Positions 26,885-36,358 of a stretch of DNA of 64,000 nt are shown here, one piece after another; position 1 is the stretch's first letter, and each line of letters starts with the position of its first letter. The notes beneath the pieces were generated by a model. The model searched no databases. It was not told the DNA's origin and saw nothing but the letters and a program-made list of their open reading frames with translations. The stretch lies in contig CP073691.1 in assembly GCA_018228685.1 (NCBI GenBank), forward strand, positions 1,054,001 through 1,118,000, given 5' to 3'. The translations under genes and the position numbers were made by a program. Origin of the DNA: Clostridiaceae bacterium Marseille-Q4149 (lineage in GTDB: Bacteria; Bacillota; Clostridia; Oscillospirales; Oscillospiraceae).

Positions 26885-27538
26885 TTATTGATTATCTTTC
26901 GTGGGGCACAGGGCGGCGATCTCCTCCTCCAGGGCCCGGTAAAACTGCGCGATGTGCCATCCGTCCGCCAGGGCGTGGTGGACCTGGATGGATACAGACA
27001 GCTGGGTCATGCCACAGCGCATGAACAGCTGCCCCCAGCTGACCCGGACGTTGCTGTCCGCCGGAGTGCAGGCCGGGTGGGTCAGGGACGTGTAGTTCAG
27101 CCACGGCAGGCAGGAGGCAAAGATGCTGGGGCTTTCCGCCCGGCGGTCCGTTTCGATGGTGCCGCCCTGCCGGGCCGCCGCCTGCTGCACGCGTCCCATG
27201 GCGATGTAGTCCTCATAGGGCACCTGGGCCGACTCCATCCGGCAATAGGCATAGCTGCCGTCTGGCTTCAGCTCGGTGAAGGAAACCGGACATTCGTCGT
27301 ACTCTACCACCTGGCCGTCCTCAATGCGCCGCCGTAGCTCCGGCACCCGGTTTACCGCCCGGTGAATGACATACAGCATGGTCAGGAAGATAGGCTTGTG
27401 CTCCGCCCGCAGCCGCAGCTCCAGGGCCGTCACATCCAGCTGCACCGTTACCCCGGCATAGGGGAAGGAATACCCGCTGAACAGCTGAAACTGCCCCCGC
27501 CGCGGGTCCTTTTCCATATCAATTACACGCCGCTCCAT
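26885..27538 (-). CDS. Chloramphenicol-acetyltransferase-like protein between T-box and alaS
   Basis: 217 residues from the ATG at 27538, preceded by AGGAGG; a GTG 36 bases upstream lies in the terminator of the leader. The CAT fold is recognisable and the catalytic HHALADGWH is at about residues 188-196. CAT enzymes acetylate chloramphenicol from acetyl-CoA, but type B/relatives of unknown substrate exist, and resistance cannot be concluded. It is the first gene after an Ala-type T-box and the only gene between it and alaS. That is unusual for an acetyltransferase. Confidence 0.88.
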   Translation of the reverse strand: MERRVIDMEKDPRRGQFQLFSGYSFPYAGVTVQLDVTALELRLRAEHKPIFLTMLYVIHRAVNRVPELRRRIEDGQVVEYDECPVSFTELKPDGSYAYCRMESAQVPYEDYIAMGRVQQAAARQGGTIETDRRAESPSIFASCLPWLNYTSLTHPACTPADSNVRVSWGQLFMRCGMTQLSVSIQVHHALADGWHIAQFYRALEEEIAALCPTKDNQ

Positions 27539-27556
27539 AATCGCCTCCTGATAAAC

Positions 27557-27785
27557 AAAAACGCCCCGCCCCACATAGGGGCGAAGCGATGCTTCACGGT
27601 ACCACCCTAATTAACGGCCGCAGCCGTCGTCTCAGTCATCCGGTAACGGGGATGGGGCGTGCGGCTCGTCGCCGCCGGCTCGGAGATGGCCCTCTGCCCT
27701 GTGACCCGGCGGGCTCGCACCCTTTCCCGCCTCGCTTGCGGCGCACTCCGCGGCAGATTCTTCTCGTCATTGCCTTTGACGTTCT
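27557..27785 (-). promoter_or_regulatory. T-box riboswitch, probably alanine-specific
   Basis: On the minus strand: the Stem I distal motif GGTGCGAGCC, then a candidate specifier GCC (27688-27690, an Ala codon) followed by A and TCTCCGAGCC. The conserved T-box AGGGTGGTACCGTG is at 27595-27608, followed by a GC-rich terminator hairpin ending in GTTTTT (27557-27586). Uncharged tRNA-Ala should stabilize the antiterminator and allow transcription of the acetyltransferase and alaS. The specifier was assigned by position and not by folding. Confidence 0.92.
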
Positions 27786-27787
27786 GT

Positions 27788-27815
27788 ATTTTACCACAGA
27801 TCCGGCCGTTGTCAA
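27788..27815 (-). promoter_or_regulatory. Promoter of the T-box operon
   Basis: On the minus strand: a perfect TTGACA (27810-27815), 16 bp, TAAAAT (27788-27793). The T-box leader starts about 7 bases downstream. Confidence 0.85.
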
Positions 27816-27871
27816 GGGTTCCGCCCGCTTCCGGTCACAATTTTTTCACAATTTGCGCCCCAAAGCCGCAC

Positions 27872-27900
27872 TTGACGCTGGGACGGGTCTATTGTATAAT
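27872..27900 (+). promoter_or_regulatory. Promoter of the methyltransferase/ECF cluster
   Basis: TTGACG (27872-27877), 17 bp, perfect TATAAT (27895-27900). Confidence 0.82.
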
Positions 27901-27932
27901 GGGTTGATTTAATGTGCGGAGGTATACCCATT

Positions 27933-28796
27933 ATGTGGATCGCGGATGGCTGGAAGGATTATGAGCTGCTGGACTGCGGCGGCGGAGAAAAGCTGGAGCG
28001 CTGGGGCGACCAGATTCTGGTGCGGCCGGACCCCCAGGCCATCTGGGAGTCGGACCGGAAGAACCGGGGCTGGCGCACGGCCAACGCCCGCTACAGCCGC
28101 TCCAGCACCGGCGGCGGCCACTGGGACAAGAACAAGCTGCCGGAGAACTGGCCCATCGCCTATAAAAACCTCCGCTTCCAGGTCAAGCCCATGAACTTCA
28201 AGCACACGGGCCTGTTCCCGGAGCAGGCCGCCAACTGGGACTTTGCCATGGACCAGATTCGCCGGGCGGGCCGCCCCATCCGGGTGCTGAACCTGTTCGC
28301 CTATACCGGCGGGGCCACGGTGGCCTGCGCCGCCGCCGGGGCCAGCGTCTGCCATGTGGACGCCGCCAAGGGCATGGTGGCCTGGGCCAAGGAAAACGCC
28401 CGGATCTCCGGGTTGGAGGAGGCGCCTATCCGCTGGATCGTGGACGACTGCGCCAAGTTCGTGGAGCGTGAGATTCGCCGGGGCAAGACCTACGACGCCA
28501 TCATCATGGACCCCCCCAGCTATGGCCGGGGACCCGGCGGTGAGGTGTGGAAGCTGGAGGAGAATCTCTATCCCTTCGTGAAGCTCTGCGCCCGGGTCCT
28601 GTCCGACAAGCCCCTGTTTGTGATCCTGAACTCCTACACCACGGGCCTGGCCCCGTCGGTGCTGGGCTACATCCTGCAGATGCTGGTGGGCCGCCGCTTC
28701 GGCGGACACGTCACCTGGGACGAGCTGGGCCTGCCGTGCACGGATTCCGGCATGGCGCTGCCCTGCGGAGCCACCGGCCGCTGGATGAGCAAATAA
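27933..28796 (+). CDS. Class I SAM-dependent rRNA methyltransferase (COG1092)
   Basis: 287 residues from the ATG at 27933, which has GGAGG 12 bases upstream; an earlier ATG at 27912 precedes the RBS. SAM-binding VLNLFAYTGGATVACAAAG near 118-136 and the catalytic MDPPSYGRG near 194-202. The N-terminal PUA domain of RlmI is missing, as in many Firmicutes members. It is expected to make m5C or a related base change in rRNA; the target is not known. It precedes the ecf genes by 25 bp. Confidence 0.88.
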   Translation: MWIADGWKDYELLDCGGGEKLERWGDQILVRPDPQAIWESDRKNRGWRTANARYSRSSTGGGHWDKNKLPENWPIAYKNLRFQVKPMNFKHTGLFPEQAANWDFAMDQIRRAGRPIRVLNLFAYTGGATVACAAAGASVCHVDAAKGMVAWAKENARISGLEEAPIRWIVDDCAKFVEREIRRGKTYDAIIMDPPSYGRGPGGEVWKLEENLYPFVKLCARVLSDKPLFVILNSYTTGLAPSVLGYILQMLVGRRFGGHVTWDELGLPCTDSGMALPCGATGRWMSK

Positions 28797-28821
28797 AATT
28801 TCGCAGAAAAGAGACAAAGCA

Positions 28822-29682
28822 ATGCAGCCAATGATTCAGACCGACGCCCTCTCCTTCTCCTACCCGGTGGAGGAGGGCCAGCGCCGGACCACCGCCCTGG
28901 ACAATGTGACCTTGTCCATCGAAAAGGGCAGCTTTGTGGTGGTGCTGGGCCACAACGGCTCCGGCAAATCCACCCTGGCCAAGCATATGAACGCCGTGCT
29001 GCTGCCCTCCGGCGGCGCGGTGTATGTGGAGGGCATGGACACGAAAAAGGAGGAGCTCCTGCTGGAGATCCGCCGCCGGGTGGGCATGGTGTTCCAGAAC
29101 CCGGATAACCAGATCGTGGCCAACGTGGTGGAGGAGGATGTTGCCTTCGCCCCGGAGAACCTGGGGGTCCCCACGGCGGAGATCCGCCGTCGGGTGGACG
29201 ACGCCCTGGCGGCGGTGGGCATGACGGAGTTCACACGCCACGCCCCGCACCTGCTGTCCGGCGGACAGAAGCAGCGGGTGGCCATCGCCAGCGTCATCGC
29301 CATGGAGCCGGAGTGCATCGTCCTGGACGAGGCCACGGCCATGCTGGACCCCTCCGGCCGCCGGGAGGTGCTGGACACCGTTCACCGGCTGAACCGGGAG
29401 CGGGGCATCACGGTGGTGCACATCACCCACCATATGTCCGAGGCGGAGGACGCCGACCGGGTCATCGTCATGAACGACGGCGTGGTGGCCATGGACGGCG
29501 CGCCCCGGGAAATTTTCTCCCGGGTGGAGGAGCTGCAGGCCCTGGGCCTGGCGGCCCCGGATACGGTGGAGCTGCTGCGGCGGCTGAACCGGCACGGCAT
29601 GGATCTGCCCTTGACGGCGATTACGGTTGACGAGTGTGCCCGCGCCATATTCCAGGCGCTCCATGGCGCGGAAGGGAAGTAA
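28822..29682 (+). CDS. ecfA1: ECF transporter ATPase EcfA1
   Basis: 286 residues. Walker A LGHNGSGKST near 41-50, Q-loop QNPDNQ near 93, signature LLSGGQKQRVAIA near 145-157, and Walker B CIVLDEATAM near 167-176. Together with EcfA2 and EcfT it forms the energizing module that works with several vitamin-binding S subunits (group II). In this window bioY is the only S subunit seen. First of three contiguous ecf genes. Confidence 0.95.
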   Translation: MQPMIQTDALSFSYPVEEGQRRTTALDNVTLSIEKGSFVVVLGHNGSGKSTLAKHMNAVLLPSGGAVYVEGMDTKKEELLLEIRRRVGMVFQNPDNQIVANVVEEDVAFAPENLGVPTAEIRRRVDDALAAVGMTEFTRHAPHLLSGGQKQRVAIASVIAMEPECIVLDEATAMLDPSGRREVLDTVHRLNRERGITVVHITHHMSEAEDADRVIVMNDGVVAMDGAPREIFSRVEELQALGLAAPDTVELLRRLNRHGMDLPLTAITVDECARAIFQALHGAEGK

Positions 29683-29688
29683 GCAGAG

Positions 29689-30555
29689 TTGGAACCGATC
29701 ATTCGTATAGAACACCTGACCCACACCTACAGCGCCGGGACTCCGTTCCAGCGCAGCGCGGTGGAGGATGTCAGCCTCGATATCATGCCCGGCGAGTTCC
29801 TGGGCATCATTGGCCACACCGGCTCCGGCAAGTCTACCCTGATCCAGCACCTCAACGGACTGCTGCGCCCCACCCAGGGCCGCGTCCTGCTGAACGGGAA
29901 GGACATCTGGGCCGAGCCCAAGAAAATCCGACAGGTCCGCTTCCAAGTGGGCCTGGTGTTCCAGTACCCGGAGTACCAGCTGTTTGAGGAAACGGTGTAC
30001 AAGGACATTGCCTACGGTCCCGGCAACATGGGCCTGGACCGGGACGAGATCGACCGCCGGGTCCGGGAATCCGCCGCCCTGGTGGGCCTGACGGAGGACC
30101 AGCTGGAAAAGTCCCCCTTTGAGCTGTCCGGCGGACAGAAGCGCCGGGTGGCCATCGCCGGGGTCATCGCCATGGAGCCCAAGGTCCTGATCCTGGACGA
30201 GCCCACGGCGGGTCTGGACCCCCGGGGTCGGGAGGCCATTCTGGCCCAGATCCGGGCCTATCACCGCAAGCGGGGCACCACCGTTATCCTGGTGAGCCAC
30301 AGCATGGAGGAGATCGCCTGCAACGTGGACCGCATCCTGGTGCTGCGGGGCAGTCATGTGTATATGGACGGCGCCCCCCGCCAGGTATTCCGGCGGGCCT
30401 CCGACCTGGAGGAAGTGGGCCTGGACGTGCCCCAGGCCACCAAGATCGCCCTGGCCCTGCGCCGCATGGGCCTGAACATCGACACCGCGGTCTACACCGT
30501 GGACGAGCTGGAGCAGGCCCTGCTCTCCATAAGAGGGGAGGCGGGCGTATGCTGA
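29689..30555 (+). CDS. ecfA2: ECF transporter ATPase EcfA2
   Basis: 288 residues, TTG start six bases after ecfA1. Walker A IGHTGSGKST near 42-51, Q-loop QYPEYQLFE near 93, signature ELSGGQKRRVAIA near 145, and Walker B LILDEPTAGLDP. QYPEYQ in place of the QNPDNQ form of EcfA1 is the expected A2 difference. It overlaps ecfT by 7 bp. Confidence 0.95.
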   Translation: MEPIIRIEHLTHTYSAGTPFQRSAVEDVSLDIMPGEFLGIIGHTGSGKSTLIQHLNGLLRPTQGRVLLNGKDIWAEPKKIRQVRFQVGLVFQYPEYQLFEETVYKDIAYGPGNMGLDRDEIDRRVRESAALVGLTEDQLEKSPFELSGGQKRRVAIAGVIAMEPKVLILDEPTAGLDPRGREAILAQIRAYHRKRGTTVILVSHSMEEIACNVDRILVLRGSHVYMDGAPRQVFRRASDLEEVGLDVPQATKIALALRRMGLNIDTAVYTVDELEQALLSIRGEAGVC

Positions 30556-31355
30556 GAGATATCACCCTGGGCCAGTTTTTCCCGGGCAATACCTTCATCC
30601 ACCGGCTGGACCCCCGCACCAAGCTCCTGGCGGTGATCCTGTACATTGTGGCCCTGTTCAACGCCCAGGGAGTGGTGACCTACGCCATCGTGGCGGCGCT
30701 GCTGGCCCTGTGCATCATCGTCTCCCGGGTGCCCTTCCGATCCCTGACCCGGGGCCTGAAGCCCATCTGGGTCATCGTGGCCTTCACGGCCATTATGAAC
30801 CTGTTCTTCACCAGCGGTACCCCCCTGGGCGCCGGCTGGCTGCTGAGCCATATCTCCCAGGAGGGTCTGCGCTCCGCCATCTTCATGGTGCTGCGGATCG
30901 TGATGCTCATCATGGGCACCTTCCTGCTGACCTACACCACCAGCCCCATCTCCCTGACGGACGGACTGGAGAGCCTGCTGTCCCCCCTGAAGAAGCTGCG
31001 TCTGCCCGTCCACGAGCTGGCCATGATGATGTCCATCGCCCTGCGCTTTATCCCTACCCTCATCGAGGAGACGGACAAGATCATGTCCGCCCAGAAGGCC
31101 CGGGGCGCGGACTTTGAATCCGGCAATATCTTCCAGCGGGCCAAGGCCCTGGTGCCTATCCTGGTGCCCCTGTTCATCAGCGCCTTCCGCCGGGCCGACG
31201 AGCTGGCCACGGCCATGGAGTGCCGCTGCTACCACGGCGGCGAAGGCCGCACCGCCCTGCATGTGCTGCGCTTCCGCCCGGCGGACCTGTGGGTCCTGAC
31301 GGGCTTTGCGGCCCTGACGGCGGGGGTCATCGCCCTGGGGCGGCTGGGAATCTGA
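30549..31355 (+). CDS. ecfT: ECF transporter transmembrane subunit EcfT
   Basis: 268 residues with about five membrane helices. The coupling helices carry AQKARGADF near 180 and the second motif AMECRCYHG near 220, where the usual Ala-Arg-Gly is replaced by Cys-Arg-Cys. Both contact the ATPases. Starts inside ecfA2. The second coupling motif differs from the common AMEARGY, which may be worth a look. Confidence 0.94.
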   Translation: MLRDITLGQFFPGNTFIHRLDPRTKLLAVILYIVALFNAQGVVTYAIVAALLALCIIVSRVPFRSLTRGLKPIWVIVAFTAIMNLFFTSGTPLGAGWLLSHISQEGLRSAIFMVLRIVMLIMGTFLLTYTTSPISLTDGLESLLSPLKKLRLPVHELAMMMSIALRFIPTLIEETDKIMSAQKARGADFESGNIFQRAKALVPILVPLFISAFRRADELATAMECRCYHGGEGRTALHVLRFRPADLWVLTGFAALTAGVIALGRLGI

Positions 31356-31367
31356 AAGAGGTACGCT

Positions 31368-32135
31368 ATGCGCAACATCGCACTGATCCTGATGTACAAC
31401 GGCACCGCCTACCATGGGTGGCAGGTGCAGAAAACCGAGGTCACCGTGGCCCAGACCCTGGAGCGGGGTCTGTCCATGGTGTGCGGCGAGCCCATCAAGT
31501 GCACCGGCTGCGGCCGCACCGACGCCGGGGTCCACGCCGAGCACTATGTGGCCAATTTTCGCACCAATTCCCGTATTCCCGTGGACCGGCTGCCCTTCGC
31601 CGTCAACACCCATATTCCCGAGGACATCGTGGTGAAGGCGGCCTATGAGGTGGCGGAGGATTTCAACGCCATCGGCTCCTGCATCCGCAAGGAGTATACC
31701 TATCGCATCTACAATTCCCGGGTGAAGAACCCGTTTTATGTGAACAGGGCGTATTTTTACCCCAAGCGCCTGGACGAGGAGGTCATGGACCGGGCGGCCC
31801 GGATGTTCGAGGGGACCCACGATTTCGCCGCCGTGCGCAGCGTGGGCACCAACGTCCGCAGCACCGTCCGCACCATCCACTACTGCCGGGTCCGGCGGCA
31901 GGGGGACCTTTTGGAATTGAAGGTCTGCGCCAACGGCTTTTTGTATAATATGGTACGGGCCATCACCGGCACAGTGCTCTACGCGGCGGAGGGGAAGCTG
32001 ACGCCGGAGGAGATCCCTGTGATCCTGGACAGCGGCAACCGTACCCTGGCCGGGCCCACCGCCCCGCCGGGAGGTCTGTACCTGACAAGGGTGTGGTATG
32101 AAGATGAAAGACTCAATGGACCGGATGGAATTTGA
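31368..32135 (+). CDS. truA: tRNA pseudouridine synthase A
   Basis: 255 residues. The catalytic Asp is in GCGRTDAGVHA near 47-57, with YHGWQ near 15 and TLAGPTAPPGGLYL at the end. It makes pseudouridine 38-40 in tRNA anticodon arms. It follows ecfT with a 12-bp gap, an arrangement common in Firmicutes (ecfA-ecfA-ecfT-truA). The 3' end overlaps the next gene by 38 bp. Confidence 0.96.
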   Translation: MRNIALILMYNGTAYHGWQVQKTEVTVAQTLERGLSMVCGEPIKCTGCGRTDAGVHAEHYVANFRTNSRIPVDRLPFAVNTHIPEDIVVKAAYEVAEDFNAIGSCIRKEYTYRIYNSRVKNPFYVNRAYFYPKRLDEEVMDRAARMFEGTHDFAAVRSVGTNVRSTVRTIHYCRVRRQGDLLELKVCANGFLYNMVRAITGTVLYAAEGKLTPEEIPVILDSGNRTLAGPTAPPGGLYLTRVWYEDERLNGPDGI

Positions 32136-33306
32136 CCAGGGCAACCTCCAGGAGGAGGCGCCCCGCCGGGTGCAGCGCCGGAAGCGGCCGGAGCTGAAGC
32201 CCATATGGTTTGCGGCGGTGGCCGTGGTGCTTCTGGCGGTGGTGCTCATCGCCGCCCTGACGGATACCACCGCCTTCGACGGGCTGCGGCGCAGCGTGAC
32301 CTATGCCCGGGCCAAAAAGGACGAGACCGGCTGCGCCCAGCTGTACCACTACGCCGCCGACCGCACCAGCTGCTTTGCCTCTCTGGACGGCAGCCTGGCC
32401 ATCGTCACCAACAGCCAGCTGCTGGTGATGCAGGAGGACGGCCAGGTGGTCTGCAACGAGACTGTAAAGTGGACCTCCTGTACAGTGGCCGGAACCGGCA
32501 GCCTGGCCGCCGCCTACGACATCGGCGGCAGCGACGTGTATGTCCTCAATGCCCAGGGCCTGGTCCGCAAAATCACCTGCGGCGGCGAGATTCTGTCCGT
32601 TACCCTGACCCGGGAGGGCCGCCTGGCGGTAACCCTCAACGAGCGGGGCTACAAGGCCGCCGTGGAGGTCTACGACGAGGACGGTGTAAAGGAATTTGCC
32701 TTTCATTCTGCCGACAGCTTTCTGATGACCTCCTCCGTGTCCCGGAACGGCAAGGAGATGGCCGCCGTCACCATGGGCCAGTCCCAGGGCTCCTTCACCA
32801 GCAGCATCGTCCTGTATAAGCTGGACCGGCAGGAGGCCTACGCCACCTGCGACCTGGCCGGCGTGGCGGTGTATGACCTGGGGCTGGTAGGGAAGCGCTA
32901 CTGCGCCGTGGCGGAGGACAGCCTGCATTTCATCGACCAGAAGGGCCGGGCCGCCGCGTCCTACAGCTATGACGGCGGCGTTCTGCGCCGGTGCAGCCTG
33001 GGCGGCGACGGCTATGCCGCCGTGCTGCTGGGCCGTTACAAGGTGGGCAGCCAGCTGCGCCTGGTGACGGTGAACAGCGACGGCAAGGAGCTGGGGTCCC
33101 TGGACCTGGACGGCGATGTGCTGAGCATGTCCGCCTGCGGCCGGTATGTGGCGGTTCTGTTTGCCGACCGGCTGGTGATCTATAACAAAAACCTCAAGGA
33201 ATACGCCACCCTGCAGGGCGTCAGCAGCGCCGGGGATGTGCTCATGCGCAGCGACGGCTCTGCGGTGCTGGCGGGCTCTGCCGCTGCCAGCGTGTTCCTG
33301 CCCTGA
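32098..33306 (+). CDS. DUF5711 family membrane-anchored protein
   Basis: 402 residues: a short cytoplasmic N-terminus rich in Arg, one membrane helix (about 38-57), and a long extracytoplasmic part with repeated beta strands that look like a propeller (blocks such as SLAIVTNSQLLVM and SLHFIDQKGRAA). Function unknown. It starts within truA and lies before cvpA, an arrangement that recurs in related genomes. An outside-facing sensor or scaffold is a reasonable guess. Confidence 0.78.
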   Translation: MKMKDSMDRMEFDQGNLQEEAPRRVQRRKRPELKPIWFAAVAVVLLAVVLIAALTDTTAFDGLRRSVTYARAKKDETGCAQLYHYAADRTSCFASLDGSLAIVTNSQLLVMQEDGQVVCNETVKWTSCTVAGTGSLAAAYDIGGSDVYVLNAQGLVRKITCGGEILSVTLTREGRLAVTLNERGYKAAVEVYDEDGVKEFAFHSADSFLMTSSVSRNGKEMAAVTMGQSQGSFTSSIVLYKLDRQEAYATCDLAGVAVYDLGLVGKRYCAVAEDSLHFIDQKGRAAASYSYDGGVLRRCSLGGDGYAAVLLGRYKVGSQLRLVTVNSDGKELGSLDLDGDVLSMSACGRYVAVLFADRLVIYNKNLKEYATLQGVSSAGDVLMRSDGSAVLAGSAAASVFLP

Positions 33307-33325
33307 CCCCGAAAGGAGAGTGTCC

Positions 33326-33973
33326 ATGTCCGTATTTGCCGATATTCTGGTGCTGGCGGCCCTGATCGCCGCCGCCTGGCTGGGAGCCAAGCGGGGCCTG
33401 CTGAAAAGTCTGGCGGGCCTGCTGATCGTCGTGGTGGCCCTGCTGGGGGCCTCCTGGGCCGCCGACCACCTGTCCGAGCCTGTCATGCGGTGGGTGGAAC
33501 CCCGGGTGACCCAGCGGGTGGAGCAGAAAATTGAGGAGAGCCACGCCGCCGACGCGGGCCAGATGCTCCAGGCTCTCAGCTTCCGGGGCGACAGCCTCCA
33601 GAAGCTACTGGACACCGTTTCGCAGCGGGTGCAGGAAACAGGGGAGAGCCTGATCCGGGCGGTGAGCCTCAGCGTGGCCCGCTCCGTGGCCAGCACGGCG
33701 GTGTATGTGGTGTCGTTCCTGGTGCTGCTGGCGCTGCTGTGGCTGCTGATGAAGCCCCTGAACGCCATTGTCACCAGGCTTCCCCTGGTCAGCACCGTCA
33801 ACGGCCTGGGCGGCGCGGCTCTGGGTCTTGTGTGCGGCGGCCTTACGCTGTTTGTGGCCGTGTGGGCCATGCAGCGCTTCGGCTGGCTCCTGACCCCAGA
33901 GCTCATCGACGGCACCACCCTGCTGAAATTCTTTGCAACCCAGACGCCGCTGGGCCTTCTGGCGGCGCTATGA
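33326..33973 (+). CDS. CvpA family membrane protein
   Basis: 215 residues from the ATG at 33326, preceded by AAAGGAG. An N-terminal helix pair with WLGAKRGLLKSLAG near 20-33, and later helices near 130-150 and 165-190, match the CvpA topology. CvpA affects colicin V production and envelope functions in proteobacteria; the role in Firmicutes is unclear. Between DUF5711 and the clp gene. Confidence 0.8.
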   Translation: MSVFADILVLAALIAAAWLGAKRGLLKSLAGLLIVVVALLGASWAADHLSEPVMRWVEPRVTQRVEQKIEESHAADAGQMLQALSFRGDSLQKLLDTVSQRVQETGESLIRAVSLSVARSVASTAVYVVSFLVLLALLWLLMKPLNAIVTRLPLVSTVNGLGGAALGLVCGGLTLFVAVWAMQRFGWLLTPELIDGTTLLKFFATQTPLGLLAAL

Positions 33974-34002
33974 ACAATTTACCCAGATAACGGAGGGAAA
34001 CC

Positions 34003-36345
34003 ATGCAACCGACTCTTTGTTCCAAATGTAAGAAAAATGTGGCCGTGGTCTTTATTTCCCGGCAGAATGAAAAGGGCGAGATGGTCAACGAGGGCCTGTG
34101 CCTGAAATGCGCCGCCCAGCTGGGCCTGCCCCAGGTGGAGGAGATGATGAAGCGAATGGGCATCTCTCCGGAGGACCTGGAGAACATCAACAACGAGATG
34201 ATGCAGGCCTTCGGCGGGGCCGAGGAGCTCAGCGACATACCTGCCCCCCAGGATGAGGACGACGAGGACGACGGCGAAAGCGGCAAGACCGCCACCTTCC
34301 CCTTCCTGAACCGCCTGTTCGGCGGCAGCAATCCCCCGGCGGAGAAGTCCGACGCCCCCTCCGGCCGGGAGGAGGCCCCCAAGGGCCGCAAGGCCGATAA
34401 AAAGCACAAGTACCTGGACAGCTACTGCATCAATCTCAGCCAGCGGGCCCGGGACGGCAAGCTGGACGCGGTCATCGGCCGGGAGGAGGAGATTCAGCGG
34501 GTGGTGCAGATTCTGAACCGCCGCCAGAAGAACAACCCCTGCCTCATCGGCGAGCCCGGCGTGGGCAAAACTGCCATTGCCGAGGGCCTGGCCCAGCGCA
34601 TCGCCGCCGGGGACGTGCCCTTCAAGCTGCGGGATAAGCAGGTGTACCTGCTGGACCTGACGGCGCTGGTGGCGGGCACCCAGTTCCGGGGCCAGTTTGA
34701 AAGCCGCATGAAGGGCCTCATCGAGGAGATCCGCAAGCTGGGCAACATCATCCTGGTCATCGACGAGGTCCACAACATCGTGGGCGCCGGCGACGCCGAG
34801 GGCAGCATGAACGCCGCCAATATCCTCAAGCCCGCCCTGTCCCGGGGCGAGATTCAGGTCATCGGCGCCACCACCTTCAACGAATACCGCAAGCACATCG
34901 AAAAGGACACTGCCCTGGAGCGCCGCTTCCAGCCGGTGACCGTCAACGAGCCCAGCCTGGAGGATACCCTGAAAATTCTCCAGGGCATCGCCCATTACTA
35001 TGAGAATTACCACGGCGTCTCCATCCCCCAGGGGGTGCTGCGCCAGGCAGTGGTGCTGTCCGAGCGGTACATCACCGACCGTTTCCTGCCGGACAAGGCC
35101 ATCGACCTGATCGACGAGGCCTGCTCCGATATGAACCTTCACGACCCGGACATCAACCGCCGGATGGAGGTCAAGCGGGACCTGGAGAACGTCACCTTCG
35201 AGCGGGAGAACCTCATGTCCGCCCAGCCGGCGGAGGGCCAGGAGTTCACCCAGGAGGAGCTGGACGCCCGCTATGCCCGCATTGCCCAGCTCCGCAGCCA
35301 GGAGCTGCGGCTGCAGCAGGAGCTTTCCGCCCTGGAGGCCAAGGGTATGCCCCAGCTGACCATGGACAACATCGCCCGGGTCATTGAGATGTGGACCAAG
35401 ATCCCCGCCAGCAAGATCAAGGAAGAGGAGTTCAAGCGCCTGTCCCAGCTGGAGGACCGGCTGAAGCAGCACATTGTGGGCCAGGACGAGGCGGTTTCCG
35501 CCGTGTCCGCCGCCATCCGCCGCAGCCGCGTGGGCATTTCCCCCAAGCATAAGCCCGTCAGCTTCATTTTCGTGGGCAGCACCGGCGTTGGCAAGACGGA
35601 GCTGGTGAAGCAGCTGGCCGCCGACCTGTTCAATACTCCGGACGCCCTGATCCGCCTGGATATGTCGGAGTTTATGGAGAAGCACTCGGTGTCCCGCCTG
35701 GTGGGCTCCCCTCCGGGCTATGTGGGCTATGACGAGGCTGGCCAGCTGACGGAGAAGATCCGCCGCAAGCCCTATTCCGTCATCCTGTTTGACGAGATCG
35801 AGAAGGCCCACCCGGACGTGCTGAACATCCTGCTGCAGATTCTGGACGACGGCGAGGTCACCGACGCCCACGGCCGCAAGGTGAACTTTGAAAACACCGT
35901 CATCGTCATGACCTCCAACGCCGGGTCCGACAAGGCCGCCGGGTCCGTGGGCTTCGGCCGCAGCGCCGATGACCAGGGCCGGGAGCGCACCATGAAGGCT
36001 CTGCGGGAATTTCTGCGTCCGGAATTTATCAACCGCGTGGACGAGATCGTCTATTTCCACCAGCTGACGGAGGAGAATTTTGCCGCCATCGCCCGGATTA
36101 TGCTGGATGAGCTCCAGGCCTCCCTGAAGGAGAAGGGCTACAGCTTTAGCTATGACGACGCGCTGGTTTCCCACCTGGTGCACTCCTCCTATTCCGCCGC
36201 CTACGGGGCCAGGAATCTGCGCCGCTGCATCCAGAAGGAGCTGGAGGACCCCATGGCGGTTCAGATCATCGACAGCTTCGAGCACCCCATCACCCAGCTG
36301 CGGGCCACGGCAGAGGACGGCAAGGTGCGGCTGGATACGCTGTAA
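34003..36345 (+). CDS. ClpE-like ATP-dependent Clp ATPase with N-terminal zinc ribbon
   Basis: 780 residues. Starts with a CxxC...CxxC zinc ribbon (CSKCKK, then CLKCAAQ) of the McsA/ClpE type in place of the usual Clp-N repeats, then an acidic linker. The two AAA+ modules have Walker A GEPGVGKT near 184 and GSTGVGKT near 525; the C-terminal module has the SPPGYVGY pore loop near 567. A UVR/ClpC-like middle region with short coiled coil is near 400-455. Such proteins unfold substrates for ClpP. The zinc ribbon may sense redox or bind adaptors. No CtsR operator was recognised upstream. Confidence 0.9.
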   Translation: MQPTLCSKCKKNVAVVFISRQNEKGEMVNEGLCLKCAAQLGLPQVEEMMKRMGISPEDLENINNEMMQAFGGAEELSDIPAPQDEDDEDDGESGKTATFPFLNRLFGGSNPPAEKSDAPSGREEAPKGRKADKKHKYLDSYCINLSQRARDGKLDAVIGREEEIQRVVQILNRRQKNNPCLIGEPGVGKTAIAEGLAQRIAAGDVPFKLRDKQVYLLDLTALVAGTQFRGQFESRMKGLIEEIRKLGNIILVIDEVHNIVGAGDAEGSMNAANILKPALSRGEIQVIGATTFNEYRKHIEKDTALERRFQPVTVNEPSLEDTLKILQGIAHYYENYHGVSIPQGVLRQAVVLSERYITDRFLPDKAIDLIDEACSDMNLHDPDINRRMEVKRDLENVTFERENLMSAQPAEGQEFTQEELDARYARIAQLRSQELRLQQELSALEAKGMPQLTMDNIARVIEMWTKIPASKIKEEEFKRLSQLEDRLKQHIVGQDEAVSAVSAAIRRSRVGISPKHKPVSFIFVGSTGVGKTELVKQLAADLFNTPDALIRLDMSEFMEKHSVSRLVGSPPGYVGYDEAGQLTEKIRRKPYSVILFDEIEKAHPDVLNILLQILDDGEVTDAHGRKVNFENTVIVMTSNAGSDKAAGSVGFGRSADDQGRERTMKALREFLRPEFINRVDEIVYFHQLTEENFAAIARIMLDELQASLKEKGYSFSYDDALVSHLVHSSYSAAYGARNLRRCIQKELEDPMAVQIIDSFEHPITQLRATAEDGKVRLDTL

Positions 36346-36358
36346 GGAGGGCGGTTTC

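Noticed and set aside
26885..27538. Chloramphenicol resistance gene
   Set aside because: The CAT fold is clear, but the T-box/alaS context and chromosomal location argue for another substrate. Resistance is not claimed.
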